Below, in pieces: positions 26,982 to 35,566 of a stretch of DNA of 64,000 bases. The stretch comes from Roseovarius marisflavi. GTDB lineage: Bacteria > Pseudomonadota > Alphaproteobacteria > Rhodobacterales > Rhodobacteraceae. Made by a program: the position numbers and the translations under genes. Location: assembly GCF_900142625.1 (NCBI RefSeq), contig NZ_FRBN01000004.1, positions 124,001 to 188,000 on the forward strand. The letters run 5' to 3'. The notes beneath the pieces are model-generated. The model ran no database searches, had not been told where the DNA came from, and worked only from the letters and a program-made list of their open reading frames with translations. Every line of letters starts with the position of its first letter. Within the stretch, counting starts at the first letter, position 1.

Positions 26982-29507
26982 ATGGATTCTGTAAGCGACT
27001 ATTATTCCGCAACGCAGCTCCGCTCTGACCGGTGGAGCGCGTTGCGCGAGGCAACAACCTCTATATGCCGCGAGCGGGACGCCAAAAAGATTGCGACCCT
27101 CAAATTGCGGGTCAATGAGCTTTTTGAGGCCCTCGCCGTGATCGAACCCTATTGGGCCTTTCCCGGCATGGCCGCCTTTGATCACATGCGCCGCCAGTTC
27201 GAGCATGGCAATTTCGACGATCTGTCCTTTGGCGTGCACCGGGTCACGCGGGCGTTGACCACCGGGGCCTATCGGCGCCGCACGATCCCGCTTGATCGCG
27301 ACAGCATGGATGACGAAGAACATAACGACGAGGCAATGCTCTCGCCCGAGGCGCGCGCCATGGCGCGGCCCTATTTCGAGGTTCTGATCGTCGACAATGT
27401 CAGCGAACAGCAAGAACGCTGGCTCAAGTCCAACGTCACCCGGATGCGCCGCGCAGAAGACCCGTTTCACTATGAGGCGGTTGTCGTGCCAAGCCTTGAG
27501 GACGCACTTATTGCGGTGCTGTTCAACCATAACATTCAGGCGATTGTCGTGCGCCCCGGTCTTGTTCTGAAGTCCAAGAACGAAAACGAAATCCTCAGCA
27601 AATACCTCAGCAATGCCAGCGGCGCCGATGAGCTTGAGGCGCTGTTGCCCGAGAACTACGGGCCCGAACTCTGTCGCCTGATTGACCGGGTCCGCCCCGA
27701 GCTTGACGCCTATCTTGTCACCGAACGTTCGGTCGAGGATATCGCCGGGCTTGATCTTGGCATCTGTCGGCGTGTTTTCTACAATCAGGAAGATTTCATG
27801 GAGCTGCACCTCAATATCCTGCGCGGGGTCGAGGCCCGCAACAAGACGCCGTTCTTTACCGCGCTTGTGAACTATTCCAAACAGCCGACCGGCGTGTTTC
27901 ACGCGATGCCCATCAGCCGCGGCAAATCCATCAGCCGCAGCCATTGGATTCAGGATATGGGCGCGTTTTACGGCCCCAACATCTTTCTGGCCGAAACCTC
28001 TGCCACATCGGGCGGGCTTGATAGCCTTCTGGAACCGCATGGCCCCATCAAAGAGGCGCAGGAACTTGCCAGCCGGGCGTTCGGATCAAAACAGACCTTT
28101 TTTGCCACCAATGGCACCTCGACCTGTAACAAGATCGTGGTGCAGGCGCTTGTGCGCCCCGGTGACATCGTGCTTGTCGACCGCGATTGCCACAAATCGC
28201 ACCATTACGGCATGGTTCTTGCCGGCGCCGAGGTGGTCTATCTCGACAGCTATCCTCTCAATGAATACTCGATGTATGGCGCGGTGCCGCTGCGCGAAAT
28301 CAAGCATCAGCTTCTGGCCCTGAAGGCGGCGGGCAAGCTTGACCGGGTGCGCATGCTCTTGCTCACCAACTGTACCTTTGACGGGCTGGTTTACAACGTC
28401 GAGCGCGTGATGGAGGAATGCCTGGCGATCAAGCGCGACCTCGTGTTCCTCTGGGATGAGGCATGGTTTGCCTTTGCCCGCTTCAGCCCGACCTATCGTC
28501 AGCGCACCGGCATGCGGACCGCCAACAACCTGCGCCGCCGCCTGCGCACCGATGCGCATCGCCGCACCTATGAGGCCCAGCAAGAGGCCCTTGCCGATGC
28601 CACGGATGAAGAATGGCTGGACACCCGCCTTGTCGCGCCACCCGCCGCGCGCATAAGGGTCTATGCCACCCAATCGACCCATAAAACGCTGACCTCTCTG
28701 CGACAGGGCTCGATGATCCATGTCAACGATCAGGACTTCAAAGGCGAGGTCGAACAGAGCTTTCACGAAGCCTATATGACCCACACGTCAACCTCGCCCA
28801 ATTATCAGATCATCGCCTCGCTCGATGTCGGGCGCCGTCAGGTCGAGCTGGAAGGGTTTGAATTCGTTCAACGCCAGATCGAAGCGGCAATGTCGATGCG
28901 CAAGGCGATAAGCACCCATCCCTTGTTGCAAAAGTACTTCAAGGTTCTGACCGCCGGCGACATGATTCCCGAACATCACCGCCAAAGCGGCGTCACCCGG
29001 TCGTCGGTCGCGTATCTGATCGAGGTCTTGGTCGAAATTGCCAAGGATCTTGACGATCTTCTTGACGATGCCTCGAACATGGAGCGGATGTCGTTTGATC
29101 GCCGGGTCAAGAACCTGACCGAGAACTACCCGCCGCTGCCGGATTTCAGCCGCTTTCACGATGCGTTCCGACCAGACAACCTGACGCCTGAGGGCGATAT
29201 CAGGACCGCCTATTACCTGAGCTATGATCTCAACAACTGCGATTATCTTGAACTGGATGGATCGCTCAAGGACGCGCTTGAGGCCGGGAAAGAGGTGGTC
29301 TCCGCCAGCTTTATCATCCCCTATCCGCCGGGCTTTCCGATCCTGGTGCCGGGGCAGGTGATCAGCAAGGAAATCCTTGCCTTCATGCGCGCGCTCGACG
29401 TCAATGAAATCCACGGCTACCGCGCCGATCTTGGGTTGCGCGTCTTCACACCAGAGGCCCTGGCCGCCTTGCCCAAGGCCAAATCCATCAAGACTGCAGC
29501 CGAATAA
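26982..29507 (+). CDS. Orn/Lys/Arg-type PLP decarboxylase (large, fold type I)
   Basis: 841 residues; ATG 26982 follows GCGGGAGAATGATTG. Residues 1-130 are an N-terminal extension. Residues 131-205 look like the receiver-like wing domain of this family (YFEVLIVDNVSEQQERWLKS). The catalytic domain has FFATNGTSTCNKIVVQALVR, RDCHKSHHYGM, FLWDEAWFAFARFSPTY, PLP lysine K568 in YATQSTHKTLTS, and EAYMTHTSTSPNYQIIASLD, each matching inducible AdiA/LdcI-type enzymes. An extra ~35 residues, rich in Arg and Ala, lie between the active-site Asp strand and K568. The C-terminal lobe ends with IPYPPGFPILVPGQVIS. It makes an amine from a basic amino acid or a modified one; the substrate is not predictable. 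The ATP-grasp gene follows 15 bp later. Confidence 0.9.
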   Translation: MDSVSDYYSATQLRSDRWSALREATTSICRERDAKKIATLKLRVNELFEALAVIEPYWAFPGMAAFDHMRRQFEHGNFDDLSFGVHRVTRALTTGAYRRRTIPLDRDSMDDEEHNDEAMLSPEARAMARPYFEVLIVDNVSEQQERWLKSNVTRMRRAEDPFHYEAVVVPSLEDALIAVLFNHNIQAIVVRPGLVLKSKNENEILSKYLSNASGADELEALLPENYGPELCRLIDRVRPELDAYLVTERSVEDIAGLDLGICRRVFYNQEDFMELHLNILRGVEARNKTPFFTALVNYSKQPTGVFHAMPISRGKSISRSHWIQDMGAFYGPNIFLAETSATSGGLDSLLEPHGPIKEAQELASRAFGSKQTFFATNGTSTCNKIVVQALVRPGDIVLVDRDCHKSHHYGMVLAGAEVVYLDSYPLNEYSMYGAVPLREIKHQLLALKAAGKLDRVRMLLLTNCTFDGLVYNVERVMEECLAIKRDLVFLWDEAWFAFARFSPTYRQRTGMRTANNLRRRLRTDAHRRTYEAQQEALADATDEEWLDTRLVAPPAARIRVYATQSTHKTLTSLRQGSMIHVNDQDFKGEVEQSFHEAYMTHTSTSPNYQIIASLDVGRRQVELEGFEFVQRQIEAAMSMRKAISTHPLLQKYFKVLTAGDMIPEHHRQSGVTRSSVAYLIEVLVEIAKDLDDLLDDASNMERMSFDRRVKNLTENYPPLPDFSRFHDAFRPDNLTPEGDIRTAYYLSYDLNNCDYLELDGSLKDALEAGKEVVSASFIIPYPPGFPILVPGQVISKEILAFMRALDVNEIHGYRADLGLRVFTPEALAALPKAKSIKTAAE

Positions 29508-29522
29508 GGAAGGGAAACTATA

Positions 29523-30980
29523 ATGGCAACTGTGCTCAAGAATATCTCGGAAATCCGCCGGTTCTTTCACCGCAACGAAGACCCGATCTACTTTATCTCG
29601 GCCACCAACTTTAACCTTCTGGGTCTTGATGAGTGGGTGAAGAACTTCAAATATATCTGCTATATCGATTGTTACGGCGGCAAGCACCCGAACGTGTTCT
29701 GCCCCTCGGAACAACCCCATGCCGAATTCCAGTCGATTGAAGACATCAACAACTATCTGTTGCAGCACAAAGAGGTGATTGATTTCATCAAGCGCCGGGG
29801 CGGCAAGCCGAAATTCGTCTTCCTGATGTTTGACGAGGAAACCGAGCGTCTGTCAAAAGAGCTTGGCGCCGACGTCTGGTTCCCCAAGGCCAAGCTGCGC
29901 ACTTCGATGGACAACAAGATCGAAACCGTCCGCATCGGCAACAAGGCTGGCGTGCCTTCGGTGCCCAACGTTCTGGCCGAGGTGAAATCCTACGAGGATC
30001 TGCAAAAGACCTGTGAAAAGGCCGGGATCGGTCATGATCTGGTGCTGCAATCGGCCTTTGGCGATAGCGGCCATACCACGTTCTTCATCAAGTCCGAGGC
30101 CGATTTCCGTCGTCACGAGCACGAGATCATCGGCGAAGGCGAGATCAAGATCATGAAGCGGATTGATTGCCGGGGATCGGCAATCGAGGCTTGCGCCACC
30201 AAAGAGGGCACCATCGTTGGCCCGCTGATGACCGAGCTTGTCGGTTTCAAGGATCTCACGCCCTATCGCGGCGGTTGGTGTGGCAATGAAATCCTGTCCA
30301 CCGCATTTCCGCCCAAGGTCCGCCAACAGGCGCGCGAGCTGACCTTCAAATTCGGCGAGCAGCTTCGCAAAGAGGGCTATCGCGGCTACTTCGAGCTTGA
30401 TTTCCTGATCGACAAGAAGACTGGCGATCTTTGGCTGGGCGAGTTGAACCCGCGCATCACCGGGGCGTCGTCGATGACCAATCACGCCGCCTTTGCCCAT
30501 GCGGATGCGCCCTTGTTCCTGTTCCACCTGCTGGAATTTTCCAAGAAGAAGTTCGATCTTGATGTGGACGAACTTAACAATCGGTGGGCCAACCCCGACA
30601 TGATCGACAGCTGGTCGCAGATGGTGATCAAGCACACCGAGGACAGCGTTGATATCTGCACCGACGCGCCCGAAACCGGCATCTACAAGATGCTTGAGGA
30701 TGGCCGCGTGGTGTTTGACCGCTTCGATTATCACCGTCGCGCGGTTGAGTCGGAAAACGAGGCGTTCTTCCTGCGCATCCTTCAGCCCGGCGATTACCGC
30801 TACGAGGGCGCCGATATCGGCATTCTCGTGACGCGCGGCCGCTCGATGACCAAGAGCTTTCAGCTCAACGAGCGCGCGAAAAAGTGGATCCACGGCATCA
30901 AGCAGACTGTCGCGGGCAAACCGCTGCCGGTTGCCAATGCGGGGCCTGCCCTGGCGGATCCGGCCTTTAAGATCATGTAA
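29523..30980 (+). CDS. ATP-grasp ligase (biotin-carboxylase-like fold)
   Basis: 485 residues. The central ATP-grasp domain is clear: a lysine-bearing strand (HDLVLQSAFGDSGHTTFFIK, about 170-190), and the metal-binding end GYFELDFLIDKKTGDLWLGE followed by LNPRITGASSMTNHAAF, with the Glu and Asn that bind Mg-ATP. There is no biotin-carboxyl-carrier or carbamoyl-phosphate domain, so it likely forms an amide or peptide-like bond between a carboxylate and an amine. It lies 15 bp after the decarboxylase and 10 bp before the C45 hydrolase, so the amine product and a ligation step are encoded together. No characterised homologue with this context is known to me. Confidence 0.85.
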   Translation: MATVLKNISEIRRFFHRNEDPIYFISATNFNLLGLDEWVKNFKYICYIDCYGGKHPNVFCPSEQPHAEFQSIEDINNYLLQHKEVIDFIKRRGGKPKFVFLMFDEETERLSKELGADVWFPKAKLRTSMDNKIETVRIGNKAGVPSVPNVLAEVKSYEDLQKTCEKAGIGHDLVLQSAFGDSGHTTFFIKSEADFRRHEHEIIGEGEIKIMKRIDCRGSAIEACATKEGTIVGPLMTELVGFKDLTPYRGGWCGNEILSTAFPPKVRQQARELTFKFGEQLRKEGYRGYFELDFLIDKKTGDLWLGELNPRITGASSMTNHAAFAHADAPLFLFHLLEFSKKKFDLDVDELNNRWANPDMIDSWSQMVIKHTEDSVDICTDAPETGIYKMLEDGRVVFDRFDYHRRAVESENEAFFLRILQPGDYRYEGADIGILVTRGRSMTKSFQLNERAKKWIHGIKQTVAGKPLPVANAGPALADPAFKIM

Positions 30981-30990
30981 GGAAGTTGCG

Positions 30991-31962
30991 ATGCTCTGGC
31001 GCGCACTAAGCGAAGACATGCCCGGCCCGAAATGGGCCGGGCTTTTCGCCGAATACTGGCCCGACTACAAACGCTGGTGGCTCAAAGAGGGCGACGCTGC
31101 GCGGCCGAAATATCTTGAAAGCCGACGCGCCCTTGAGCAGCACATGCCCGAGATCGTGCCGCTTTACGATAGCCTGTGCGAGCTTGCCGGCGGCGGCGAT
31201 CAGGCCGCGCGCTTCCTGAGCTTTTATTGCCCGCCGCCTTATCTTTCGGGCTGTAGCCAGGCGATCTGGACCGGCGAAGAACCGGTGCTTGTGCGCAATT
31301 ACGACTATAACCCCAACGCCTTTGATAGTCTGATCCTGAAAACCGGCTGGCAGGGGCGGCGCGTTATCGGCACCTCTGATGGGCTCTGGGGGCTTGTTGA
31401 CGGGATGAACGATGCAGGTTTGGCGATCTCGCTTACCTTTGGCGGGCGGCGCGTGGTTGGCGAGGGGTTCGGCGTGCCGCTTATCCTGCGCTATGTGTTG
31501 CAAACCTGCGAAACCGCCAAAGAGGCCGGGGCCGCTCTGGCCCGTCTGCCGACACACATGAGCTATAACGTCACCGTTCTGGATGCCAAGCGCAAGTATC
31601 TGACCGCGATGATGGCGCCTGACCGCCCGGCGGTGATCACCCATGCCGCCGTTGCAACGAACCATCAGGAAAACGTCGAATGGGTCAGCCATGCGCGCTT
31701 TACCGCCACGGTCGAGCGCGAGCGGTATCTGCTGCAACGCCTGACCCTGCACCGCGATCCAGAGGATAAGTTCATCAACGCCTTCCTGCGCCCGCCGCTT
31801 TATTCAACGGCCTTTTCCGCCGGGTTTGGCACGCTATACACCGCCGTCTATCGACCGCGCCTGCAACAGATGGAGGTCCGCTGGCCGGGCACCGTCTGGT
31901 CGCAATCAATGGATCACTTTCAAGAGGGCGGCCGCCATGTTCAAATACCGGGTGCCGCATAG
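30991..31962 (+). CDS. C45-type Ntn hydrolase / acyl-CoA:6-aminopenicillanate acyltransferase-like protein
   Basis: 323 residues; ATG 30991 has GGAAG before it. The Gly-Cys processing site typical of the PenDE/C45 family is seen at G87-C88 (LSGCSQAIW), followed by the conserved VRNYDYNP block at about 101-108 and GLVDGMNDAGLAISLTFGG near 145. Family members cleave themselves before the Cys, which then acts as N-terminal nucleophile to hydrolyse or transfer an acyl group on an amide. Coupled with the ATP-grasp ligase, it may remove or exchange the group the ligase attaches. It is 9 bp before the aminotransferase. Confidence 0.85.
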   Translation: MLWRALSEDMPGPKWAGLFAEYWPDYKRWWLKEGDAARPKYLESRRALEQHMPEIVPLYDSLCELAGGGDQAARFLSFYCPPPYLSGCSQAIWTGEEPVLVRNYDYNPNAFDSLILKTGWQGRRVIGTSDGLWGLVDGMNDAGLAISLTFGGRRVVGEGFGVPLILRYVLQTCETAKEAGAALARLPTHMSYNVTVLDAKRKYLTAMMAPDRPAVITHAAVATNHQENVEWVSHARFTATVERERYLLQRLTLHRDPEDKFINAFLRPPLYSTAFSAGFGTLYTAVYRPRLQQMEVRWPGTVWSQSMDHFQEGGRHVQIPGAA

Positions 31963-31971
31963 GAGAGACTG

Positions 31972-33297
31972 ATGTCACATATTTTTCCACGCCATACCAA
32001 ACAACTGCCCCCGGTCGCCGCGCGCGGTGAGGGGTGTTATCTCTATGACACCAGCGGCAAGCAGTATCTTGACGCCTCGGGCGGTGCGGCGGTGTCCTGT
32101 CTTGGTCATGGCGACAAGACGATCATTGAGGCCGTCAAGGCCCAGCTTGATACACTGGCCTATGCCCATACCGGGTTTTTCACCTCGGAACCTGCCGAAA
32201 CGCTGGCCGATCTTCTGATCGCCCATGCGCCGGGCGATCTTGACCGGGTCTATCTTGTCTCGGGCGGCTCCGAGGCGATGGAAGCCGCGCTTAAGCTGGC
32301 GCGCCAGTATTTCGTCGAGAAGGGCGAGCCCAAGCGTGGCCGCCTTATCGCCCGCAAGCAAAGCTATCATGGCAACACCATGGGCGCGCTTTCGGCGGGG
32401 GGCAATGAGTGGCGCCGCGCGCAGTTCGGCCCGCTTCTGATCGACATGAGCCATATTGACCCGTGCTATGAATACCGTCTCAAGCGCGATGACGAGAGCC
32501 TTGAGGAGTACGGTGTGCGCGCCGCCAACCTTCTGGAAGAAGAATTGCTGCGGGTCGGGCCGGAAAACGTCATGGCCTTTGCTGCCGAGCCGGTTGTCGG
32601 GGCCACAGCGGGCGCGCTGACCGCCGCGCCGGGCTATTTCAAACGCATCCGCGAGATTTGCGATCAATACGGGATTCTGTTGATCCTTGACGAGGTGATG
32701 TGTGGCATGGGCCGCACCGGAAGCCTGTTCGCCTGTGAACAAGACGGCGTCACCCCCGATATCCTCTGCATCGCCAAGGGCCTTGGCGCAGGGTATCAGC
32801 CGATTGGCGCGATGCTCTGTAGCCGGAAAATCTATGAGACCATCGAAAACGGCAGCGGGTTTTTCCAGCACGGGCATACCTATCTTGGCCACCCCACCGC
32901 CGCCGCCGCCGGTGTTGCCGTGGTCAGCGCCATACTCGGGCGCAACCTTATCCCACGGGTGAAAACCCAAGGCGCTAAATTGATGGCGGCGCTTGAGGCC
33001 GAGTTTGGCCAGCATCCCAACGTGGGCGACATCCGGGGCAGGGGCCTGTTTCAGGGGGTCGAGCTTGTGGCCGACCGCGAGACCAAAGCGCCGTTTGATC
33101 CCGCGCGCAAGATTGCCGGGCGGATCAAGACGGCGGCGTTCGAGGCTGGTCTTATCTGTTACCCGATGAGCGGCACGATTGATGGACAAAGCGGCGATCA
33201 CGTTCTTCTCGCGCCGCCCTTTATCATCAGCGACGATCAGATCGACGAGTTAGTGCAAAAGCTCTCGGGTGCCATCGAAACGGCCCTACGGGCCTGA
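31972..33297 (+). CDS. Class III PLP-dependent aminotransferase
   Basis: 441 residues with all class III marks: YDTSGKQYLDASGGAAVSCL, VYLVSGGSEAMEAALKLARQ, LLILDEVMCGMGRTG and PLP lysine K269 in IAKGLGAGYQPIGAM. It is a paralogue of the aminotransferase at 268-1620, with similar motif spacing, but placed in a different pathway. The final gene of the transporter/decarboxylase/ligase cluster, it would oxidatively transaminate the terminal amine made by the decarboxylase, in the manner of putrescine, diaminobutyrate or beta-alanine aminotransferases. ATG 31972 follows AGGAGAG. Confidence 0.9.
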   Translation: MSHIFPRHTKQLPPVAARGEGCYLYDTSGKQYLDASGGAAVSCLGHGDKTIIEAVKAQLDTLAYAHTGFFTSEPAETLADLLIAHAPGDLDRVYLVSGGSEAMEAALKLARQYFVEKGEPKRGRLIARKQSYHGNTMGALSAGGNEWRRAQFGPLLIDMSHIDPCYEYRLKRDDESLEEYGVRAANLLEEELLRVGPENVMAFAAEPVVGATAGALTAAPGYFKRIREICDQYGILLILDEVMCGMGRTGSLFACEQDGVTPDILCIAKGLGAGYQPIGAMLCSRKIYETIENGSGFFQHGHTYLGHPTAAAAGVAVVSAILGRNLIPRVKTQGAKLMAALEAEFGQHPNVGDIRGRGLFQGVELVADRETKAPFDPARKIAGRIKTAAFEAGLICYPMSGTIDGQSGDHVLLAPPFIISDDQIDELVQKLSGAIETALRA

Positions 33298-33595
33298 TCG
33301 GGTGTCCTGCCTTGCGAAGGCTTGAGGTGGTTTTTAAAATCGCGATAGCTATCGACATGATTATGCAAGGCTTTTGACCTAACAACGGCAAGCATCCGAC
33401 GTCTCTGGTTACGTAAGGTCAACTTTCTCGGGGCACTCCACCCTTGTTAACATAACTATGTTTATGCGCAGTTAGTTGGCCCGCACGTTAGAATACTCGC
33501 ATGCGGACCCGGGCAAACAAAGCGCTATGGTTAGCCCCTCCTGCGCGTTACACACCAAAGCACCCCATCGCAAAGATTTCAACGGGAGATGCGTG
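33298..33595. other. 298-bp intergenic region with a short inverted repeat
   Basis: No gene is supported. The region is AT-richer than its flanks and contains AACATA-AC-TATGTT at 33449-33462, a perfect 6-bp inverted repeat about 135 bp before the SDR start. It is a candidate operator for the SDR operon. A weak stem GCCTT/AAGGC and a TTTTT lie at 33310-33337 and might terminate the aminotransferase message. Confidence 0.35.
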
Positions 33596-34369
33596 ATGCA
33601 GAATTTTGGACCGTTTTCCCTCACCGGCCAGCAGGCCCTGGTCACCGGCAGCAGCAGTGGGTTGGGCTTTGAAATCGCGCGCCTTCTGGCCGAAGCCGGG
33701 GCCATTGTCTGGGTCAATGGGCGCCGGGCTGATGCTGTGTACGAGGCCGTTGCACAGATCGAAAGCGAAGGCGGCGAGGCTCGGGCTTTGGTTTTTGATG
33801 TGGCTGATGATGATGCGGTTGCAATGGCGTTCGACACGATCGCGAACGCCGGGGGCGGGCTTGATATCCTGGTCAACAATGTTGGCCTCAGAGATCGCCG
33901 CGCCTTTGCTGAATTCACCGGTGCAGATGTGCGCCGCCTGCTGGATGTCGATCTCGTGGCACCGTTTTTGTTGGCCCAACATGCCGCCAGGATGATGACT
34001 GCGAACAAATCCAAAGGGCGGATTGTAAACATCTCGTCGATTGCCGGGCTCATCGCACAATCCGGTGATGCCGCATACACAGCCGCCAAATCAGGCCTTG
34101 TCGGGCTGACGCGGGCCCTGGCTGCCGAACTTGGCCCCAAGGGCGTCACTGTAAATGCCGTTGCACCGGGCTTCTTCAGGACTGAGCCGAACCGACAGGC
34201 GGCATCGGACCCCAGGATAGCCGACATGTTGGCGCGAAACACCTCGCTTGGTCGTTGGGGGGACCCGGCAGAGCTTGCCCCGGCCGTGCTGTTTCTGGCA
34301 TCTCCGGCGGCGTCCTATGTCACCGGGCAAGTGCTCGCGGTTGATGGCGGGTATGTATCGCATTATTAG
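33596..34369 (+). CDS. Short-chain dehydrogenase/reductase (SDR)
   Basis: 257 residues from ATG 33596 (GGGAG 7 bp upstream). Classical SDR motifs are complete: LVTGSSSGLGFEIARLLAEA (cofactor), LDILVNNVGLRD (NNxG), the catalytic Ser in IVNISSIAGL, YTAAKSG (Tyr and Lys), and the C-terminal YVTGQVLAVDGGYVSHY. It is an NAD(P)-dependent alcohol/ketone oxidoreductase, FabG- or gluconate-5-dehydrogenase-like. An arginine within WVNGRRAD after the second strand favours NADPH. It is followed by an AMP-ligase and a thiolase on the same strand, so a 3-oxoacyl substrate is plausible. Confidence 0.88.
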   Translation: MQNFGPFSLTGQQALVTGSSSGLGFEIARLLAEAGAIVWVNGRRADAVYEAVAQIESEGGEARALVFDVADDDAVAMAFDTIANAGGGLDILVNNVGLRDRRAFAEFTGADVRRLLDVDLVAPFLLAQHAARMMTANKSKGRIVNISSIAGLIAQSGDAAYTAAKSGLVGLTRALAAELGPKGVTVNAVAPGFFRTEPNRQAASDPRIADMLARNTSLGRWGDPAELAPAVLFLASPAASYVTGQVLAVDGGYVSHY

Positions 34370-34396
34370 ACTAGAACGCAGATCGGGGCTTAGCGT

Positions 34397-35566
34397 TTGA
34401 ACCAGAACTCCTTTGAATGGCGGGACTCCGCGACGGTGCTTGGATCGGACGTCGCGATGTCGCACCTCTGCGCACTGGTGCGCGCGCGCGCCTCGATTGC
34501 GGTTTCCGCCTCGGGCGTTGCGCCGCTTGACAGCCCCTCGTCTGACCCCGCGCGCTATCTTCACTGCGCGACCTCGGGCTCTGGCGGAGAGCCCAAGATT
34601 ATCCGGCGCACGCAATCCTCCTGGATGGAAAGTTTCGCGGTCAACGGGCGGGTGCTTGGCCTGTCATCGCGCGATTGCGCCGCGGTGTTCGGAACGCTGG
34701 CGCATTCGCTGGCGCTTTATGGCACGTTAGAGGCCGCCCATCACGGTGCGCGCATTCTTGGCCTGCATGGCTTGCGCCCCGACCGCCAGCTTGCCGCGCT
34801 TGAGCGCGAACAGGCAACGGTCCTTTACATCACGCCAACGCAGCTTGGCCTGCTGAGCGCGCAGGACACCCCCCCAATTCAATCGACACGCCATATTCTG
34901 GTCGGCGGTGGCCAACTTAGCGAAAGGATCGCGACCGACGCCGCAAGGACGTTTCCCAATGCCCGGCTGATCCATTTCTATGGCGCGGCCGAGACCAGCT
35001 TTGTCAGCTGGGCAAACGACACCACGCCGCTCGGTTCGGTCGGAGCCGCCTATCCCGGTGTCTCGATTTCGATCCGCGATGCGACGCGTCATGAAACCGA
35101 TCAGATCGGCGAAATCTGGGTCAAGAGCCCCTATCTCTTTGACGGCTACACCAGCGGTCAAAGCGCCGATACCCGCTGGGATGGCGCGTATCTTTCGATT
35201 GGCGAGCTGGGGCGGCTGGATGCGGCGGGCAACCTCTTTGTCGTTGGGCGCAAAAGCCGAATGGTGACAATCTCTGACATCAATGTCTTTCCCGAAGAGA
35301 TCGAAGGCTTTCTGGCCGCAACCCTTGGCACCGGCAGTGTCGCGGTACTCCCCCTGCCCGATGCAAAGCGCGGTCATCGCCTTGTCGCGGTCGTCGCCGG
35401 CGCCGATGCCACGATGAGCGAACACGATCTGCTGGTGCTTTGCCGACAAACCCTTGGCCCGCTGCGCGCCCCGCGCCGGGTGCATTTTGTCGCCGCCCTG
35501 CCGATGCTGGCGGCAGGCAAACCCGACTATTGCACACTTACCCAATGGGTCGAGGCCACCGCATGA
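34397..35566 (+). CDS. Short AMP-binding (ANL superfamily) acyl-CoA synthetase
   Basis: 389 residues, about 120 fewer than a normal acyl-CoA synthetase; the N-terminal part before the P-loop is missing. The adenylation motifs are present: CATSGSGGEPKIIRRTQSSW (P-loop), HFYGAAETSFVSW, LSIGELGRLDAAGNLFVVGR (GEL/GDLGR hinge) and the C-terminal KPDY region with the expected catalytic lysine. The start is the TTG at 34397, because an in-frame TAG lies just before it and the first ATG (34457) would remove conserved sequence. It activates a carboxylic acid to an acyl-adenylate/CoA ester. Its stop overlaps the thiolase start by 4 bp. Confidence 0.82.
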   Translation: MNQNSFEWRDSATVLGSDVAMSHLCALVRARASIAVSASGVAPLDSPSSDPARYLHCATSGSGGEPKIIRRTQSSWMESFAVNGRVLGLSSRDCAAVFGTLAHSLALYGTLEAAHHGARILGLHGLRPDRQLAALEREQATVLYITPTQLGLLSAQDTPPIQSTRHILVGGGQLSERIATDAARTFPNARLIHFYGAAETSFVSWANDTTPLGSVGAAYPGVSISIRDATRHETDQIGEIWVKSPYLFDGYTSGQSADTRWDGAYLSIGELGRLDAAGNLFVVGRKSRMVTISDINVFPEEIEGFLAATLGTGSVAVLPLPDAKRGHRLVAVVAGADATMSEHDLLVLCRQTLGPLRAPRRVHFVAALPMLAAGKPDYCTLTQWVEATA

